64,000 nt of DNA, taken from contig JAFYXO010000015.1 in NCBI GenBank assembly GCA_017546125.1, forward strand, positions 1-64,000, given 5' to 3'. How positions within the stretch are numbered: position 1 is the stretch's first letter; each line of letters opens with the position of its first letter. This stretch comes from Bacteroidales bacterium (lineage in GTDB: Bacteria; Bacteroidota; Bacteroidia; Bacteroidales; UBA932). A program made the translations under genes and the position numbers. A model generated the notes under the pieces. That model made no database searches. It worked only from the letters and a program-made list of their open reading frames with translations, and was not told where the DNA came from. Positions 45,772 through 54,864 of the stretch are shown here, in pieces.

Positions 45772-45834
45772 AATATTCTATTTTATCGGATTAGTATATA
45801 TTCAATCCAATACAAACAGTATTCCCTTTTTTTA

Positions 45835-45842
45835 TATCTTTG
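45835..45842 (+). promoter_or_regulatory. -7 element of the queuosine-transporter gene
   Basis: TATCTTTG fits TAnnTTTG and lies 20 nt before the ATG at 45863. It supports that start over an in-frame ATG at 45671. Confidence 0.55.
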
Positions 45843-45862
45843 CGGCGGATAAAAAATATTTT

Positions 45863-46567
45863 ATGAATAAGGTATCGGACAACCCTTTAAAAAACCGAGT
45901 TTTTTTTGATACTTCCCTAATGGTGGTAACGGCTATCTTCGTTACGCTCTACCTGGTATCAAATATAATGGCGGTTAAAGTGATAGGCATCTTCAATCTT
46001 TTCTATTTTGATGCCGGTACACTCACATTCCCTTTCGCCTATATGCTGGGCGATGTCCTCACTGAGATTTGGGGCTTCAAAACCTCAAAGAAAATCATCC
46101 TCCTGACAGTGGTATGCAATATCATAATGGTAGCGTTTACCTATCTGGCGGTGCACCTCCCTTCTCCCGACTATATGGCTCAGACTGAGCAGGCATATAA
46201 CCATATTTTCGGTTATGTCCCCAGAATAGTCATCGCTTCTTTGGTGGGATTCCTCCTTGGAGAGCTCTCGAATGCCTGGCTGATGGAGAAGATAAAGATC
46301 AAAACCAAAGGAAAATTTCTATGGCTTCGCACCATAGCTAGTTCATCGGTGGGTTATATCTTTGACTCCATCCCATTTGTCCTTATCGCATTTGTCGGGA
46401 CCGTTACAGCCAGAGATCTTCTGATGATGATCCTCTTCCAGTATTTCAGCAAACTTATCATTGAAGCTGTATTGGGTACCCCTATGGCATACGCACTGAT
46501 ACACGGCATCAAGATGTATATCAAACGTAAAACAGGCAAATCTGATGAACAGATACTCGCGAATTGA
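45863..46567 (+). CDS. yhhQ: Queuosine precursor transporter (YhhQ family)
   Basis: A 234-residue membrane protein with about six helices. TFPFAYMLGDVLTEIWGF near residue 55 and the central FLLGELSNAWLM motif are YhhQ (VUT-1) hallmarks. The family imports preQ0/preQ1 or queuine for Q-tRNA synthesis. The radical-SAM gene begins 23 nt before its stop, so the two are translationally coupled, pointing to a queuine salvage pair. I chose the ATG at 45863, preceded by a TAnnTTTG promoter; the in-frame ATG at 45671 lies in another gene. Confidence 0.9.
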   Translation: MNKVSDNPLKNRVFFDTSLMVVTAIFVTLYLVSNIMAVKVIGIFNLFYFDAGTLTFPFAYMLGDVLTEIWGFKTSKKIILLTVVCNIIMVAFTYLAVHLPSPDYMAQTEQAYNHIFGYVPRIVIASLVGFLLGELSNAWLMEKIKIKTKGKFLWLRTIASSSVGYIFDSIPFVLIAFVGTVTARDLLMMILFQYFSKLIIEAVLGTPMAYALIHGIKMYIKRKTGKSDEQILAN

Positions 46568-47231
46568 TACCAAATTGCCCCGTGAGTTTATCCTCTTGCA
46601 GGGTACCGGGTGCCGTTGGAGAAAATGCACTTTCTGCGACTATCACGACGATGTGAGCAGTGATCCGTTTGGTGTAAACAAACCTGTACTGGATCAGGTT
46701 ACAGGGCAATACGGAGTCCTCGATGTGATAAATTCAGGGTCTGCCCCGGAACTTGATCCACAAACTGTCGCGTACTTGAGAAAGATCGTACAGGAAAAGG
46801 GGATACATACCCTCTGGTTCGAGGCTCACTGGATGTACCGCCACATCCTTGCAGATTTTGCAGCCCAATTTGCCCCTGCACAAGTAAAATTCCGTTGCGG
46901 CGTGGAGACTTTTGATACTCAGCTCAGGGAGCAATGGAAGAAAGGGGTCCCATCCGATGTGGCCCCAGAAGATATTGCACGCCATTTCAAAGGGGTTTGT
47001 CTCCTTTGTGGTACCAAAGGGGAAGAGAAGGGGCATATTGTCAGTGATATAGAGACCGCCCTCAAACACTTCGAATATATGAGTGTCAATCTGTTTTGCC
47101 CTAACAACACTTTGGTAGAGCCTGATGATGAGCTGATCAAGTGGTTTGAAGAGGTGGTTTATCCCCAGTATAAAGATCATCCATCTATCGAAATACTCCT
47201 GCAAAATACAGATCTGGGCGTAGGGGATTAG
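46545..47231 (+). CDS. Radical-SAM-like protein, possible queuine lyase (QueL-like)
   Basis: A 228-residue protein with Cys23, Cys28 and Cys31 in CRWRKCTFC, a CX4CX2C variant of the usual CX3CX2C cluster motif. The rest (LWFEAHWMYRHI, FRCGVETFD, MSVNLFCPNNTL) is compatible with a radical-SAM partial barrel, with a C-terminus shorter than most. I recall that human-associated anaerobes use a radical-SAM enzyme, QueL, to free a precursor from queuine beside a YhhQ transporter. The overlap with yhhQ supports this, but it is inference. It converges on uvrA. Confidence 0.6.
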   Translation: MNRYSRIDTKLPREFILLQGTGCRWRKCTFCDYHDDVSSDPFGVNKPVLDQVTGQYGVLDVINSGSAPELDPQTVAYLRKIVQEKGIHTLWFEAHWMYRHILADFAAQFAPAQVKFRCGVETFDTQLREQWKKGVPSDVAPEDIARHFKGVCLLCGTKGEEKGHIVSDIETALKHFEYMSVNLFCPNNTLVEPDDELIKWFEEVVYPQYKDHPSIEILLQNTDLGVGD

Positions 47232-50224
47232 AGCAGGTATCCACCCTGGTCGCCACCTTCGGGGCCAAGTTCGATGATATGGTCGGCGGCTTTGATGATG
47301 TATGGGTTGTGCTCCACTACAATGATAGTATGCCCCTTGTCCAGAAGGGCATTGAAGGAATCGATAAGTTTTTTGATGTCATCGAAGTGAAGTCCTGTGG
47401 TGGGCTCATCGAAGATAAAGAGGATAGAGCCCGACGAATCGGTATCTTTACCCAAAAACGATGCGAGTTTCACCCTTTGGCTCTCTCCACCTGACAGGGT
47501 ACTGCTGTTTTGTCCAAGCTGAACATAGTTGAGCCCCACATATTGGAGAGGTTTGAGCTTCTCGGCAATACGTGTAGCCGCAGGCTCCCCCTGTGAAGAG
47601 AAGAAATCTACAGCTTCATCTACAGACATGTTGAGGATGTCGTTGATATCTTTCCCTTTATATTTCACCTCGAGGATGTCGGGTAGGAAGCGCTTTCCGC
47701 CACACGATTCACACACAGTGGTGATATCTGCCATAAACTGCATAGGAATCTTGATTACACCCTCACCTTGACACTCGGGGCAGCGTCCACCCTCTATATT
47801 GAACGAGAAATGTGAGTGTCCGTATCCGTTCATCTTGGCGTATGGCTGCTCAGAGAAGAGTTTGCGGATGTCATCGTAGACCTTCAGATAGGTGGCAGGG
47901 TTTGAACGTGAACTCTTGCCGATAGGGTTCTGGTCCACATATTCGATCGACGATATCCTGTCCAGATCTCCACCAAGCTCTCTGTGGGCACCCGGTTTTG
48001 GCCCCGTCTGACTCAGATGTCGTGAGAGGGCAGGGTAGAGGATATCCCCTACAAGGGTCGATTTACCCGAACCGCTTACACCTATGACGGCTGTCATCAC
48101 CCTGAGTGGGAATTTGACATCGATGTTCTTGAGGTTGTTTTCACACGCTCCGAACACCTCTATATAGTAGCCCCAGCCCCTTTTCTTTTCCGGAATAGGG
48201 ATACTCTTCTCACCTGTAAGGTACTGCAGAGTAAGCGAATGGGAAGTTTGGGCACAGAATTGCCTGTTTTCGTGCCCGTTTTCGGTTTTTGGAGTGGTTT
48301 GGGCATGGAAAGTGCCGTTTTTGTGCCCATTTGCTGTTTTTGAGGTGGTTTGGGCATGGAATTGGCCTTTTTCGTGCCCGTTTTCTTCGGATGGGCCGGA
48401 GAGAGCGGCCAGATCTATCGAAGTCGCCTGGTCTGACAGAGTGGCCAGATCTGTCGGAGTGGGATGGTCTGACATAGCGGCATGACCGGATGGGGTGACA
48501 GGGGGCGGCCCCTGATAGACGATCTCACCGCCATGAACTCCGGCGTGCGGACCGATATCGATAAGCCAGTCGGCAGCACGGATAATCTCCTCATCGTGCT
48601 CCACCACTATAACTGTATTGCCCAAGTCGCGAAGCCTCTTGAGTACTGAGATAAGTCTCTGTGTATCCCTCTGGTGAAGGCCGACGCTCGGCTCATCCAG
48701 GACATACATGGAGCCTGTAAGGCTGTTTCCCAGACAGCTTACAAGATTGACCCTCTGGCTCTCTCCACCACTGAGGGTGTTGGATCTTCTCCCCAAAGTA
48801 AGATATGAAAGACCCACATCCTCCAGACAGGTGAGTCGGAGTGTGATCTCATTGAGGGCCCTTGAAGCGATTGCCTTCTCGTAGTCGGTGAGTACCAGCC
48901 CTTTGAAGAAGAGCGACAGCTCACCTATTGTCATATCCATAAGATCGGCAATACTCTTTCCACCCACCTTCACATACATAGCCTCCTTTTTGAGTCTGTG
49001 GCCGCCGCATTCGCGGCAGACGGTCCTTCCGGAGTATCTGCTGATCATATATTTGTTCTGAATCTTATATCTCTTGGCCTCCAGCTCTCTGAAGAAATCG
49101 TTGATCCCGAAGAAATGCTCATTCCCTTCCCAGAGGACCCTCTTCTGTTCCGGGGTCAGCAGGTTGTATGGAGTATGGATCGGGAAATCAAACTTGTGGG
49201 CGTTGAGGACCAATTGCTCCTTGAAATAGGACATTGTATTGCCGCGCCAGCAGGCAATGGCATCCTGGTATACTGAGAGTGCAGCGTTTGGAATCACCAG
49301 CGACTCGTCGATTCCGATTATCTGCCCCAAACCTCCGCAGACAGGGCAAGCGCCGAGCGGGCTGTTGAAATTGAACATCCACTCTTCGGGCTTGTCAAAT
49401 CTCATCCCGTCAGCCTCAAAAAGTGAAGAGAAGCGGCGTACCGCAACATCTTCTCCACTCTGCAGCACGGTGTAAATATTGCCCTCACCCTTGTCAAATG
49501 CGCTTTTGATCGAATCCATCAGGCGGGCAGCCACCTCATCATCCCCAGTGGAACCAACCTCCAGGGCAATACGGTCCACCAGCAGCATCACATTGCGTCC
49601 AGCGTAATCATCGATATTTGAAAGCAATGCATCTATCCTGAGGATCTCACCGAGCCCTTGCCCGTTGCCAGGGGCAATGTAAACCCTTGAAAATCCCTCC
49701 TCTTTAAGATTAAGGAGTTTCTCGATGCGGTATTGCTCTTCGTACCAGCGGAGGTCTGCCATCAGATAAAGGGTACCACTCTTGTCGGAGAGGTATCCCA
49801 TAACGCTCTCCATCGAGTCGCAGACCACCTCTTCACCGCTTACCGGAGAATAGGTGCGACCAATCTTCGCAAAGATGACGCGGAGGTAGTCGTAAATCTC
49901 GGTGGTGGTACCGACAGTGGAGCGTGGATTGCGGGTATTGACCTTCTGTTCAATAGCGATAGCGGGTGGAATTCCGGTGATGCTCTCCACATCAGGTTTG
50001 GACATCCTCCCGAGGAACTGGCGGGCAAATGAAGAGATGCTCTCGGCAAAACGCCTTTGACCCTCGGCAAAAAGGGTCTCGAATGCAAGGGACGACTTTC
50101 CCGAGCCCGAAACGCCGGTGATGACTACAAAGCGGTCGCGGGGGATGTCCACATCTATCCCTTTCAGGTTGTTAACCCTCGCACCTTTGATCCGTATGTG
50201 ATTTGTCTGCTCCATTTGCACCAT
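47228..50224 (-). CDS. uvrA: Excinuclease ABC subunit A with an in-frame repeat insertion
   Basis: A 998-residue UvrA with two ABC modules (GVSGSGKSS and GVSGSGKST), zinc knuckles (CPVCGG, CRECGG; CPECQG, CESCGG) and intact signatures (LSGGESQR twice). It scans DNA for damage and loads UvrB. About residues 575-662 hold an extra block absent from the E. coli protein: two 12-residue repeats then three copies of a 17-residue unit containing NGHENGxFHAQT, followed by the normal [14 protein letters not shown] of the 17-residue part is a 51-bp palindromic repeat. Confidence 0.95.
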   Translation of the reverse strand: MVQMEQTNHIRIKGARVNNLKGIDVDIPRDRFVVITGVSGSGKSSLAFETLFAEGQRRFAESISSFARQFLGRMSKPDVESITGIPPAIAIEQKVNTRNPRSTVGTTTEIYDYLRVIFAKIGRTYSPVSGEEVVCDSMESVMGYLSDKSGTLYLMADLRWYEEQYRIEKLLNLKEEGFSRVYIAPGNGQGLGEILRIDALLSNIDDYAGRNVMLLVDRIALEVGSTGDDEVAARLMDSIKSAFDKGEGNIYTVLQSGEDVAVRRFSSLFEADGMRFDKPEEWMFNFNSPLGACPVCGGLGQIIGIDESLVIPNAALSVYQDAIACWRGNTMSYFKEQLVLNAHKFDFPIHTPYNLLTPEQKRVLWEGNEHFFGINDFFRELEAKRYKIQNKYMISRYSGRTVCRECGGHRLKKEAMYVKVGGKSIADLMDMTIGELSLFFKGLVLTDYEKAIASRALNEITLRLTCLEDVGLSYLTLGRRSNTLSGGESQRVNLVSCLGNSLTGSMYVLDEPSVGLHQRDTQRLISVLKRLRDLGNTVIVVEHDEEIIRAADWLIDIGPHAGVHGGEIVYQGPPPVTPSGHAAMSDHPTPTDLATLSDQATSIDLAALSGPSEENGHEKGQFHAQTTSKTANGHKNGTFHAQTTPKTENGHENRQFCAQTSHSLTLQYLTGEKSIPIPEKKRGWGYYIEVFGACENNLKNIDVKFPLRVMTAVIGVSGSGKSTLVGDILYPALSRHLSQTGPKPGAHRELGGDLDRISSIEYVDQNPIGKSSRSNPATYLKVYDDIRKLFSEQPYAKMNGYGHSHFSFNIEGGRCPECQGEGVIKIPMQFMADITTVCESCGGKRFLPDILEVKYKGKDINDILNMSVDEAVDFFSSQGEPAATRIAEKLKPLQYVGLNYVQLGQNSSTLSGGESQRVKLASFLGKDTDSSGSILFIFDEPTTGLHFDDIKKLIDSFNALLDKGHTIIVVEHNPYIIKAADHIIELGPEGGDQGGYLL
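48250..48379. repeat. 51-bp palindromic repeats inside uvrA (three copies)
   Basis: On the plus strand, GGGCA(C/T) at 48250, 48301 and 48352 pairs with GTGCCC at 48272, 48323 and 48374. All spacings are 51 bp. Loops such as CAGAATTGCCTGTTTTC resemble the loop of the 39654 repeats. The length of 17 codons keeps the frame. Confidence 0.85.
48405..48476. repeat. 36-bp tandem duplication within the uvrA insertion
   Basis: GCGGCCAGATCT (48405) and GTGGCCAGATCT (48441) start a 36-bp unit that codes for 12 residues, shown as [12 protein letters not shown] and [12 protein letters not shown]. Confidence 0.75.
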
Positions 50225-50335
50225 TTGCGCGATTTTTGGCGTTTTTCGACCTCAAATATACACATTTTGGGTGATACCCCGCGATGGAAAGTGTCAAAAA
50301 GGGCGCTGGAGGTGAAGTGCGGTTTTGACGGCTGC

Positions 50336-50437
50336 GTCAGGAAGTGCCTATGAATCAGCGCGTTGCTGGATCTGAGGGTGGGTGATTTTATCCACCCTAA
50401 AGTATAGGAAGTGGCTGGTATTCAGAGAGTTGCTGAC
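50336..50437 (+). repeat. 102-bp palindromic interspersed element, copy B
   Basis: Same length and centre as 30555-30656. Here the termini GCGTCAG and CTGACGC extend the match to 7 bp. The central stem has one base pair changed to a G-T wobble, preserving the fold. It lies between uvrA and the RelA/SpoT homologue. Confidence 0.75.
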
Positions 50438-50453
50438 GCAATGAAAATAAGGG

Positions 50454-50525
50454 CAATCGGGGGGCAATCGGTGGGCGAGATAGGGCTTTCTGCCCCGGAA
50501 TGATGCTCGCTGATGATAATCCGGG
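50454..50525. repeat. Diverged copy of the uvrB-upstream repeat
   Basis: A stretch containing TTTCTGCCCCGGAATG and GCTGATGATAATCCGGGG matches the two 51-bp units at 54726-54827. It runs to one base before the stop codon of the RelA/SpoT homologue. Confidence 0.65.
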
Positions 50526-50526
50526 G

Positions 50527-52683
50527 TCAGCAGCGGGTGACTGTAACCACTCCTTTGGTCTTTTTGATCGCAGAGAGGATCTTGTCAAGCTGCTTGTTGT
50601 CGCCGACAGAGACCTGGATCTTCACATCGTACTCACCGCGGTTCTTGTTTTCGCGCTCAATCATAGCTGTGGAGCGGATAGAGATGTTGAATCCGTTTAT
50701 GATGCCGAGGATGGTGCCATAGACTGAGGCGTCATCGATCACCACCTTGAGCAGTGCCTGGAATGCAGATGTCTTGGAGTCCTCTCTCCATTTTACTTTC
50801 TGTATACGGTATGGGAAGTTCTCTATCAGACGGGCAGCATTAGGACACGATATGCGGTGTATCTTGATACCGTCTTTGATCGATACAAATCCGAATACCT
50901 CATCACCGAAGATAGGGTTGCAGCATTTGGCCATCTTATAGCCCACCTGTCCGAGCTTTCCGTCGATAATCAGGTAGTCAGATTCGCTGCTCTTTTTCTT
51001 TCTGCTATCTTCAAAGATGCGGCTGGCCGCGGCGGCAGCCTCTTCAGCTTTTCTCTCCTCATACGATGTGATGAAGTCCTTGATCGCCATCATGTCGATC
51101 TTCTCCTCGCCGATAGCCTCGTAGAATTCCACCACCTCTTTCTTTCCAAAATGTCTGCATATAGGGAGAAGCATCTCATCTGTCAGCTCAAGTTTCCAGT
51201 TCTTCAGACGGCGCTCCAGAAGTTCACGACCCAGTTTGGATTTCTTAAGCTCCTCCTCTTTGAGTTTCTGTTTGATTTTGCTTCTGGCTTTCGATGTCAC
51301 CACATAGTTGAGCCAGTCTGAAGCAGGTTTCTGGTTTTTGCTGCTGAGGATCTCCACTACACTTCCGGTAGTGAGCTTCTCACGTATATTCACTATCTTG
51401 CCATCCACCTTGGCACCTGTGCATCGTAGACCAAGATTGGTGTGTATGTCAAATGCGAAGTCAAGGACGGTGGCATCTGCTTTCAGCCTTCTGAGTGTGC
51501 CATCTGGGGTGAATACGAATACATCATCTTTGACTATGTTGGATACATATTCGTAGCTGCTCTTCTCGCCGCTCTGCATCGCCTCTTTGACATCGTTCAG
51601 CCATTGGGTGAGAACTCCGTCCCCCTTTATACCTTTGTATGACCAGTGTGCTGCAAGTCCGTTCTCTGCGATATCATCCATCCTTCTGGTCCTTATCTGC
51701 ACCTCCACGACATTCCCCTTGGTATCCTTAACTGTGGTGTGAAGCGACTCGTAACCGTTTGATTTCGGGGCACTGAGCCAGTCACGAAGCCTCTTGGTGT
51801 CGGGGGTGTACTCCTCTGTCACGATCGAGTAGGCTTTCCAGCAGAGAGCATGTTCGGTCTCTCTGTCTTCAGGTGAGTCGATGATGATTCTGATGGCGAA
51901 TACATCCGCTACACCCTCAAACGATACCCCTTGTTTCTGCATCTTTTTCCAGATGGAGTATGCAGTTTTTGTTCTGCTTTTGAGTTTGTATGTGATACCA
52001 CCCTCTTCCAGTTTCTTCTTGAGAGGGTCGATAAAAGAGTCAATGAAAGCGAGGCGCTCCCTCTCTGTCGCAAGGAGCGAGTTTGTCACCATGCGGTGAT
52101 TTTCGGGCTCGCTATATTTGAAGAAGATGTCTTCCAGTTCGCTTTTGAGCCTGTAGAGCCCCAGCTGATGGGCAATAGGGATGTACAACAGGTATGTCTC
52201 TGCCACCTTCCTGTCTTGTGAGTCTTTGGGTAGCAGAGCAATGTTTCTCATCACCTCGAGACGGTCAGCGAGTTTGATGATGACCACCCTCGGATCGGTA
52301 GAGAACGAGACAATGAGTCGTTTATAGTTCTCCGCTTCGAGGCGTGTCTCCTTCGGTTTGATGGCGGCAATCTTGTTGAGGTTCAATGCAATGTCAACCA
52401 CCTCCTGGGGGAATTTCCCTTGAGGAATTTCATCCAACAGGGTGGGGTGGAATCTCAATGCTTCGTGGAGGAAGATAGCTTCGGCGCAGTCGCCGGTAAG
52501 ACCAATCTCCTTGGCGACAATCGTCGCAACTCCCACAGGGTGCTCGATAAACGGATGTCCGTTTTCCCTCTTTTTCTCCTTTAGAACCTCCTCTGCAAGT
52601 TGATATGCAAAAAGGATCCTCTCCCCCTCTTCCGGGGAGTATAGCTTGAGGATCTCCTCCAATTGACCTTTTATCTTACTCAT
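50527..52683 (-). CDS. RelA/SpoT homologue with degenerate hydrolase domain
   Basis: A 718-residue long RSH protein (HD, synthetase, TGS, helical, ACT). The synthetase domain keeps the RTKTAYSIWKKM, SNGYESLHTTV and EVQIRTRRMDDIAENGLAAHW motifs, so ppGpp synthesis is likely. In the HD domain the metal-binding HD is HE (His73-Glu74), the following ED pair is replaced, and the HNMR segment reads EVMR, so hydrolysis is probably lost. A ring-like TGS (DVFVFTPDGT) and a C-terminal ACT are present. It starts 4 nt inside the uvrB stop region, so the two are coupled. Confidence 0.9.
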   Translation of the reverse strand: MSKIKGQLEEILKLYSPEEGERILFAYQLAEEVLKEKKRENGHPFIEHPVGVATIVAKEIGLTGDCAEAIFLHEALRFHPTLLDEIPQGKFPQEVVDIALNLNKIAAIKPKETRLEAENYKRLIVSFSTDPRVVIIKLADRLEVMRNIALLPKDSQDRKVAETYLLYIPIAHQLGLYRLKSELEDIFFKYSEPENHRMVTNSLLATERERLAFIDSFIDPLKKKLEEGGITYKLKSRTKTAYSIWKKMQKQGVSFEGVADVFAIRIIIDSPEDRETEHALCWKAYSIVTEEYTPDTKRLRDWLSAPKSNGYESLHTTVKDTKGNVVEVQIRTRRMDDIAENGLAAHWSYKGIKGDGVLTQWLNDVKEAMQSGEKSSYEYVSNIVKDDVFVFTPDGTLRRLKADATVLDFAFDIHTNLGLRCTGAKVDGKIVNIREKLTTGSVVEILSSKNQKPASDWLNYVVTSKARSKIKQKLKEEELKKSKLGRELLERRLKNWKLELTDEMLLPICRHFGKKEVVEFYEAIGEEKIDMMAIKDFITSYEERKAEEAAAAASRIFEDSRKKKSSESDYLIIDGKLGQVGYKMAKCCNPIFGDEVFGFVSIKDGIKIHRISCPNAARLIENFPYRIQKVKWREDSKTSAFQALLKVVIDDASVYGTILGIINGFNISIRSTAMIERENKNRGEYDVKIQVSVGDNKQLDKILSAIKKTKGVVTVTRC

Positions 52684-54683
52684 TGTTTTGAACTCAATTT
52701 TTGTAATTCGTACATCTCATCTCTGAACTGCGCTGCTCTGAGGAAGTCAAGCTCTTTGGCAGCCTGTTCCATATTCTTGCGGGCCTGTTCGATGGCTGCA
52801 AGTATCTGCTTGGGTGACATTTTGGCCAAAACAGGCTCTTGCAATATGAATTTGGACCTCTCCTCCTCTTCGTCTGTGGCGTACCTGCTCTGGTCTATGA
52901 GGAGATTTCTCCTCTCATTTTTCACCTGAGTAGGGGTGATATTGTTCTCCAAATTATATTTCTCCTGTTTTTTTCTGCGACGGTTGGTCTCATCTATGGT
53001 GCTCTGCATAGAGCGGGTGATGGTGTCTGCGTACATTATCACCAGACCATTCAAATTTCGGGCCGCCCTGCCGGCAGTCTGTGTGAGTGCCCTGTCGGAG
53101 CGGAGGAATCCCTCTTTGTCCGCATCGAGGATCGCTACCAGTGAGACAGACGGGATGTCAAGACCCTCCCTAAGGAGGTTTACACCGACAAGTACATCGA
53201 AACGCCCTGCCTTGAAATCCTCGATAATCTCCACCCTCTCTATGGTGTCGACATCAGAGTGGATATATCGGCAGCGGACAGACATCCTGGTGAGATATTT
53301 CTCCAGCTCTTCCGCCATCCTTTTGGTAAGTGTGGTGACAAGTACCCTCTCATCTTTCTCAGCCCTGATGGTGATCTCTTCGAGCAGGTCATCGATCTGG
53401 TTTTTGGTGGGTCTCACCTCGATCGGAGGGTCAAGCAGACCTGTAGGCCTTACAATCTGTTCTACTACCACACCCTCAGATTTGTCAAGTTCGTAGTCAC
53501 CGGGTGTAGCGCTGACATAGACTTTCTGCCTGATGATATCCTCGAATTCGTCAAATTTCAGAGGTCTGTTGTCGGCAGCGGCTGGAAGTCTGAATCCGTA
53601 CTCTATGAGTGTATCTTTTCTCGATCTGTCCCCTCCGTACATCGCCCTGACCTGTGGCAAGGTGACGTGGCTCTCATCTATAAATGTGATGAAATCATCG
53701 GGGAAATAGTCTATCAGACAGAAGGGTCTCTGACCGGGGCTCCTGCCGTCAAAATATCTGGAGTAGTTCTCTATACCGGGACAATAACCAATCTCCTTAA
53801 TCATCTCCATATCGTACTCCACCCTCTTTTTCAGCCTGTTGGCTTCGTGGTGTTTGCCTACCTCCTGGAAGAAATTGTACTGCTCCATCAGGTCGTCCTG
53901 AATTTGATAGATACCTTTTTTTGTCCTCTCTTTGGTGGTGACGAAGATATTGGCGGGATAGATGGAGATCTCACCCACCTCCTCCTGATGTGCACCGGAT
54001 ATAGGATCAATAATCTCGATACTCTCTATCTCATCCCCAAAGAAAATTATTTTGGCGATGCTGTCCACATAGGCGAGATAGATATCCACACTGTCCCCTT
54101 TCACACGGAATGTCCCCCTCTTCAGGTCCATATCGCTACGGGAGTATAGGGCATCCACCAACTGGTACAGGAGCTTGGTTCTGCTCATCAATGCACCCCT
54201 TTTGATGTGTATTGTGTTCGCGTGGAAGTCCTGAGGGTTGCCGATACCATAGAGGCACGACACACTGGAAATCACTATCACATCCCTTCTGCCCGACAAT
54301 AGAGCAGATGATGCACTGAGCCTGAGCTGCTCAATATCATCGTTGATACTCAGATCCTTCTCTATATATGTGTCTGTGACGGGTATATACGCCTCCGGCT
54401 GATAATAGTCGTAGTACGATACAAAATACTCCACCGCATTGTCCGGGAAGAACGATTTGAACTCCCCGTAAAGCTGCGCAGCCAATGTCTTGTTGTGGCT
54501 CAAAATCAGAGCCGGCCTCTGCAGCTTCTCTATCACATTAGCCATAGTGAAAGTCTTACCTGATCCCGTAACGCCCATCAGCGTTACAGCATCGGCTCCA
54601 CTCTCTATTATTTCGCAAATCCCCTTTATCGCTTCGGGCTGGTCTCCCGAGGGTTTATACGGTGATTTCAGTTTAAATGGCAT
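52680..54683 (-). CDS. uvrB: Excinuclease ABC subunit B
   Basis: A 667-residue UvrB with Walker A GVTGSGKT, the beta-hairpin SYYDYYQPEAYIP, helicase motif DESHVT, a late GVNLLREGLDIPSVSLVAILDADKEGF and a C-terminal UVR domain. It takes damaged DNA from UvrA and recruits UvrC. It is followed by the RelA/SpoT homologue with a 4-nt overlap. The upstream gap contains tandem 51-bp repeats. Confidence 0.96.
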   Translation of the reverse strand: MPFKLKSPYKPSGDQPEAIKGICEIIESGADAVTLMGVTGSGKTFTMANVIEKLQRPALILSHNKTLAAQLYGEFKSFFPDNAVEYFVSYYDYYQPEAYIPVTDTYIEKDLSINDDIEQLRLSASSALLSGRRDVIVISSVSCLYGIGNPQDFHANTIHIKRGALMSRTKLLYQLVDALYSRSDMDLKRGTFRVKGDSVDIYLAYVDSIAKIIFFGDEIESIEIIDPISGAHQEEVGEISIYPANIFVTTKERTKKGIYQIQDDLMEQYNFFQEVGKHHEANRLKKRVEYDMEMIKEIGYCPGIENYSRYFDGRSPGQRPFCLIDYFPDDFITFIDESHVTLPQVRAMYGGDRSRKDTLIEYGFRLPAAADNRPLKFDEFEDIIRQKVYVSATPGDYELDKSEGVVVEQIVRPTGLLDPPIEVRPTKNQIDDLLEEITIRAEKDERVLVTTLTKRMAEELEKYLTRMSVRCRYIHSDVDTIERVEIIEDFKAGRFDVLVGVNLLREGLDIPSVSLVAILDADKEGFLRSDRALTQTAGRAARNLNGLVIMYADTITRSMQSTIDETNRRRKKQEKYNLENNITPTQVKNERRNLLIDQSRYATDEEEERSKFILQEPVLAKMSPKQILAAIEQARKNMEQAAKELDFLRAAQFRDEMYELQKLSSKQ

Positions 54684-54725
54684 TTTAATGGAATTATAAA
54701 GGGTGACTTCTGCGTTATGCTCGTC

Positions 54726-54827
54726 GCCGATGGCAATCGGGGGTGAAACCGGCCTTTCTGCCCCGGAATGGTGCTTGCCGATGGCAATCGGGGGTGAAAC
54801 CGGTCATTCTGCCCCCGAGTATCTGTC
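54726..54827. repeat. Two 51-bp tandem units upstream of uvrB
   Basis: Units start GCCGATGGCAATCGGGGG at 54726 and 54777. Each contains CCGAT-GGCA-ATCGG and a longer CGGGGG...CCCC(C)G stem. On the minus strand the second loop reads CAGAATGACCGGTTTC, like the repeats at 39654 and in uvrA. Confidence 0.85.
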
Positions 54828-54864
54828 ATGCCCGGCTTAATCGGGCTTCCGGATTACCAAAAAT

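Noticed and set aside
48160..48500. Frameshifted or broken uvrA
   Set aside because: The repeat block is a multiple of three and the reading frame continues through both ABC modules, so the gene is intact.
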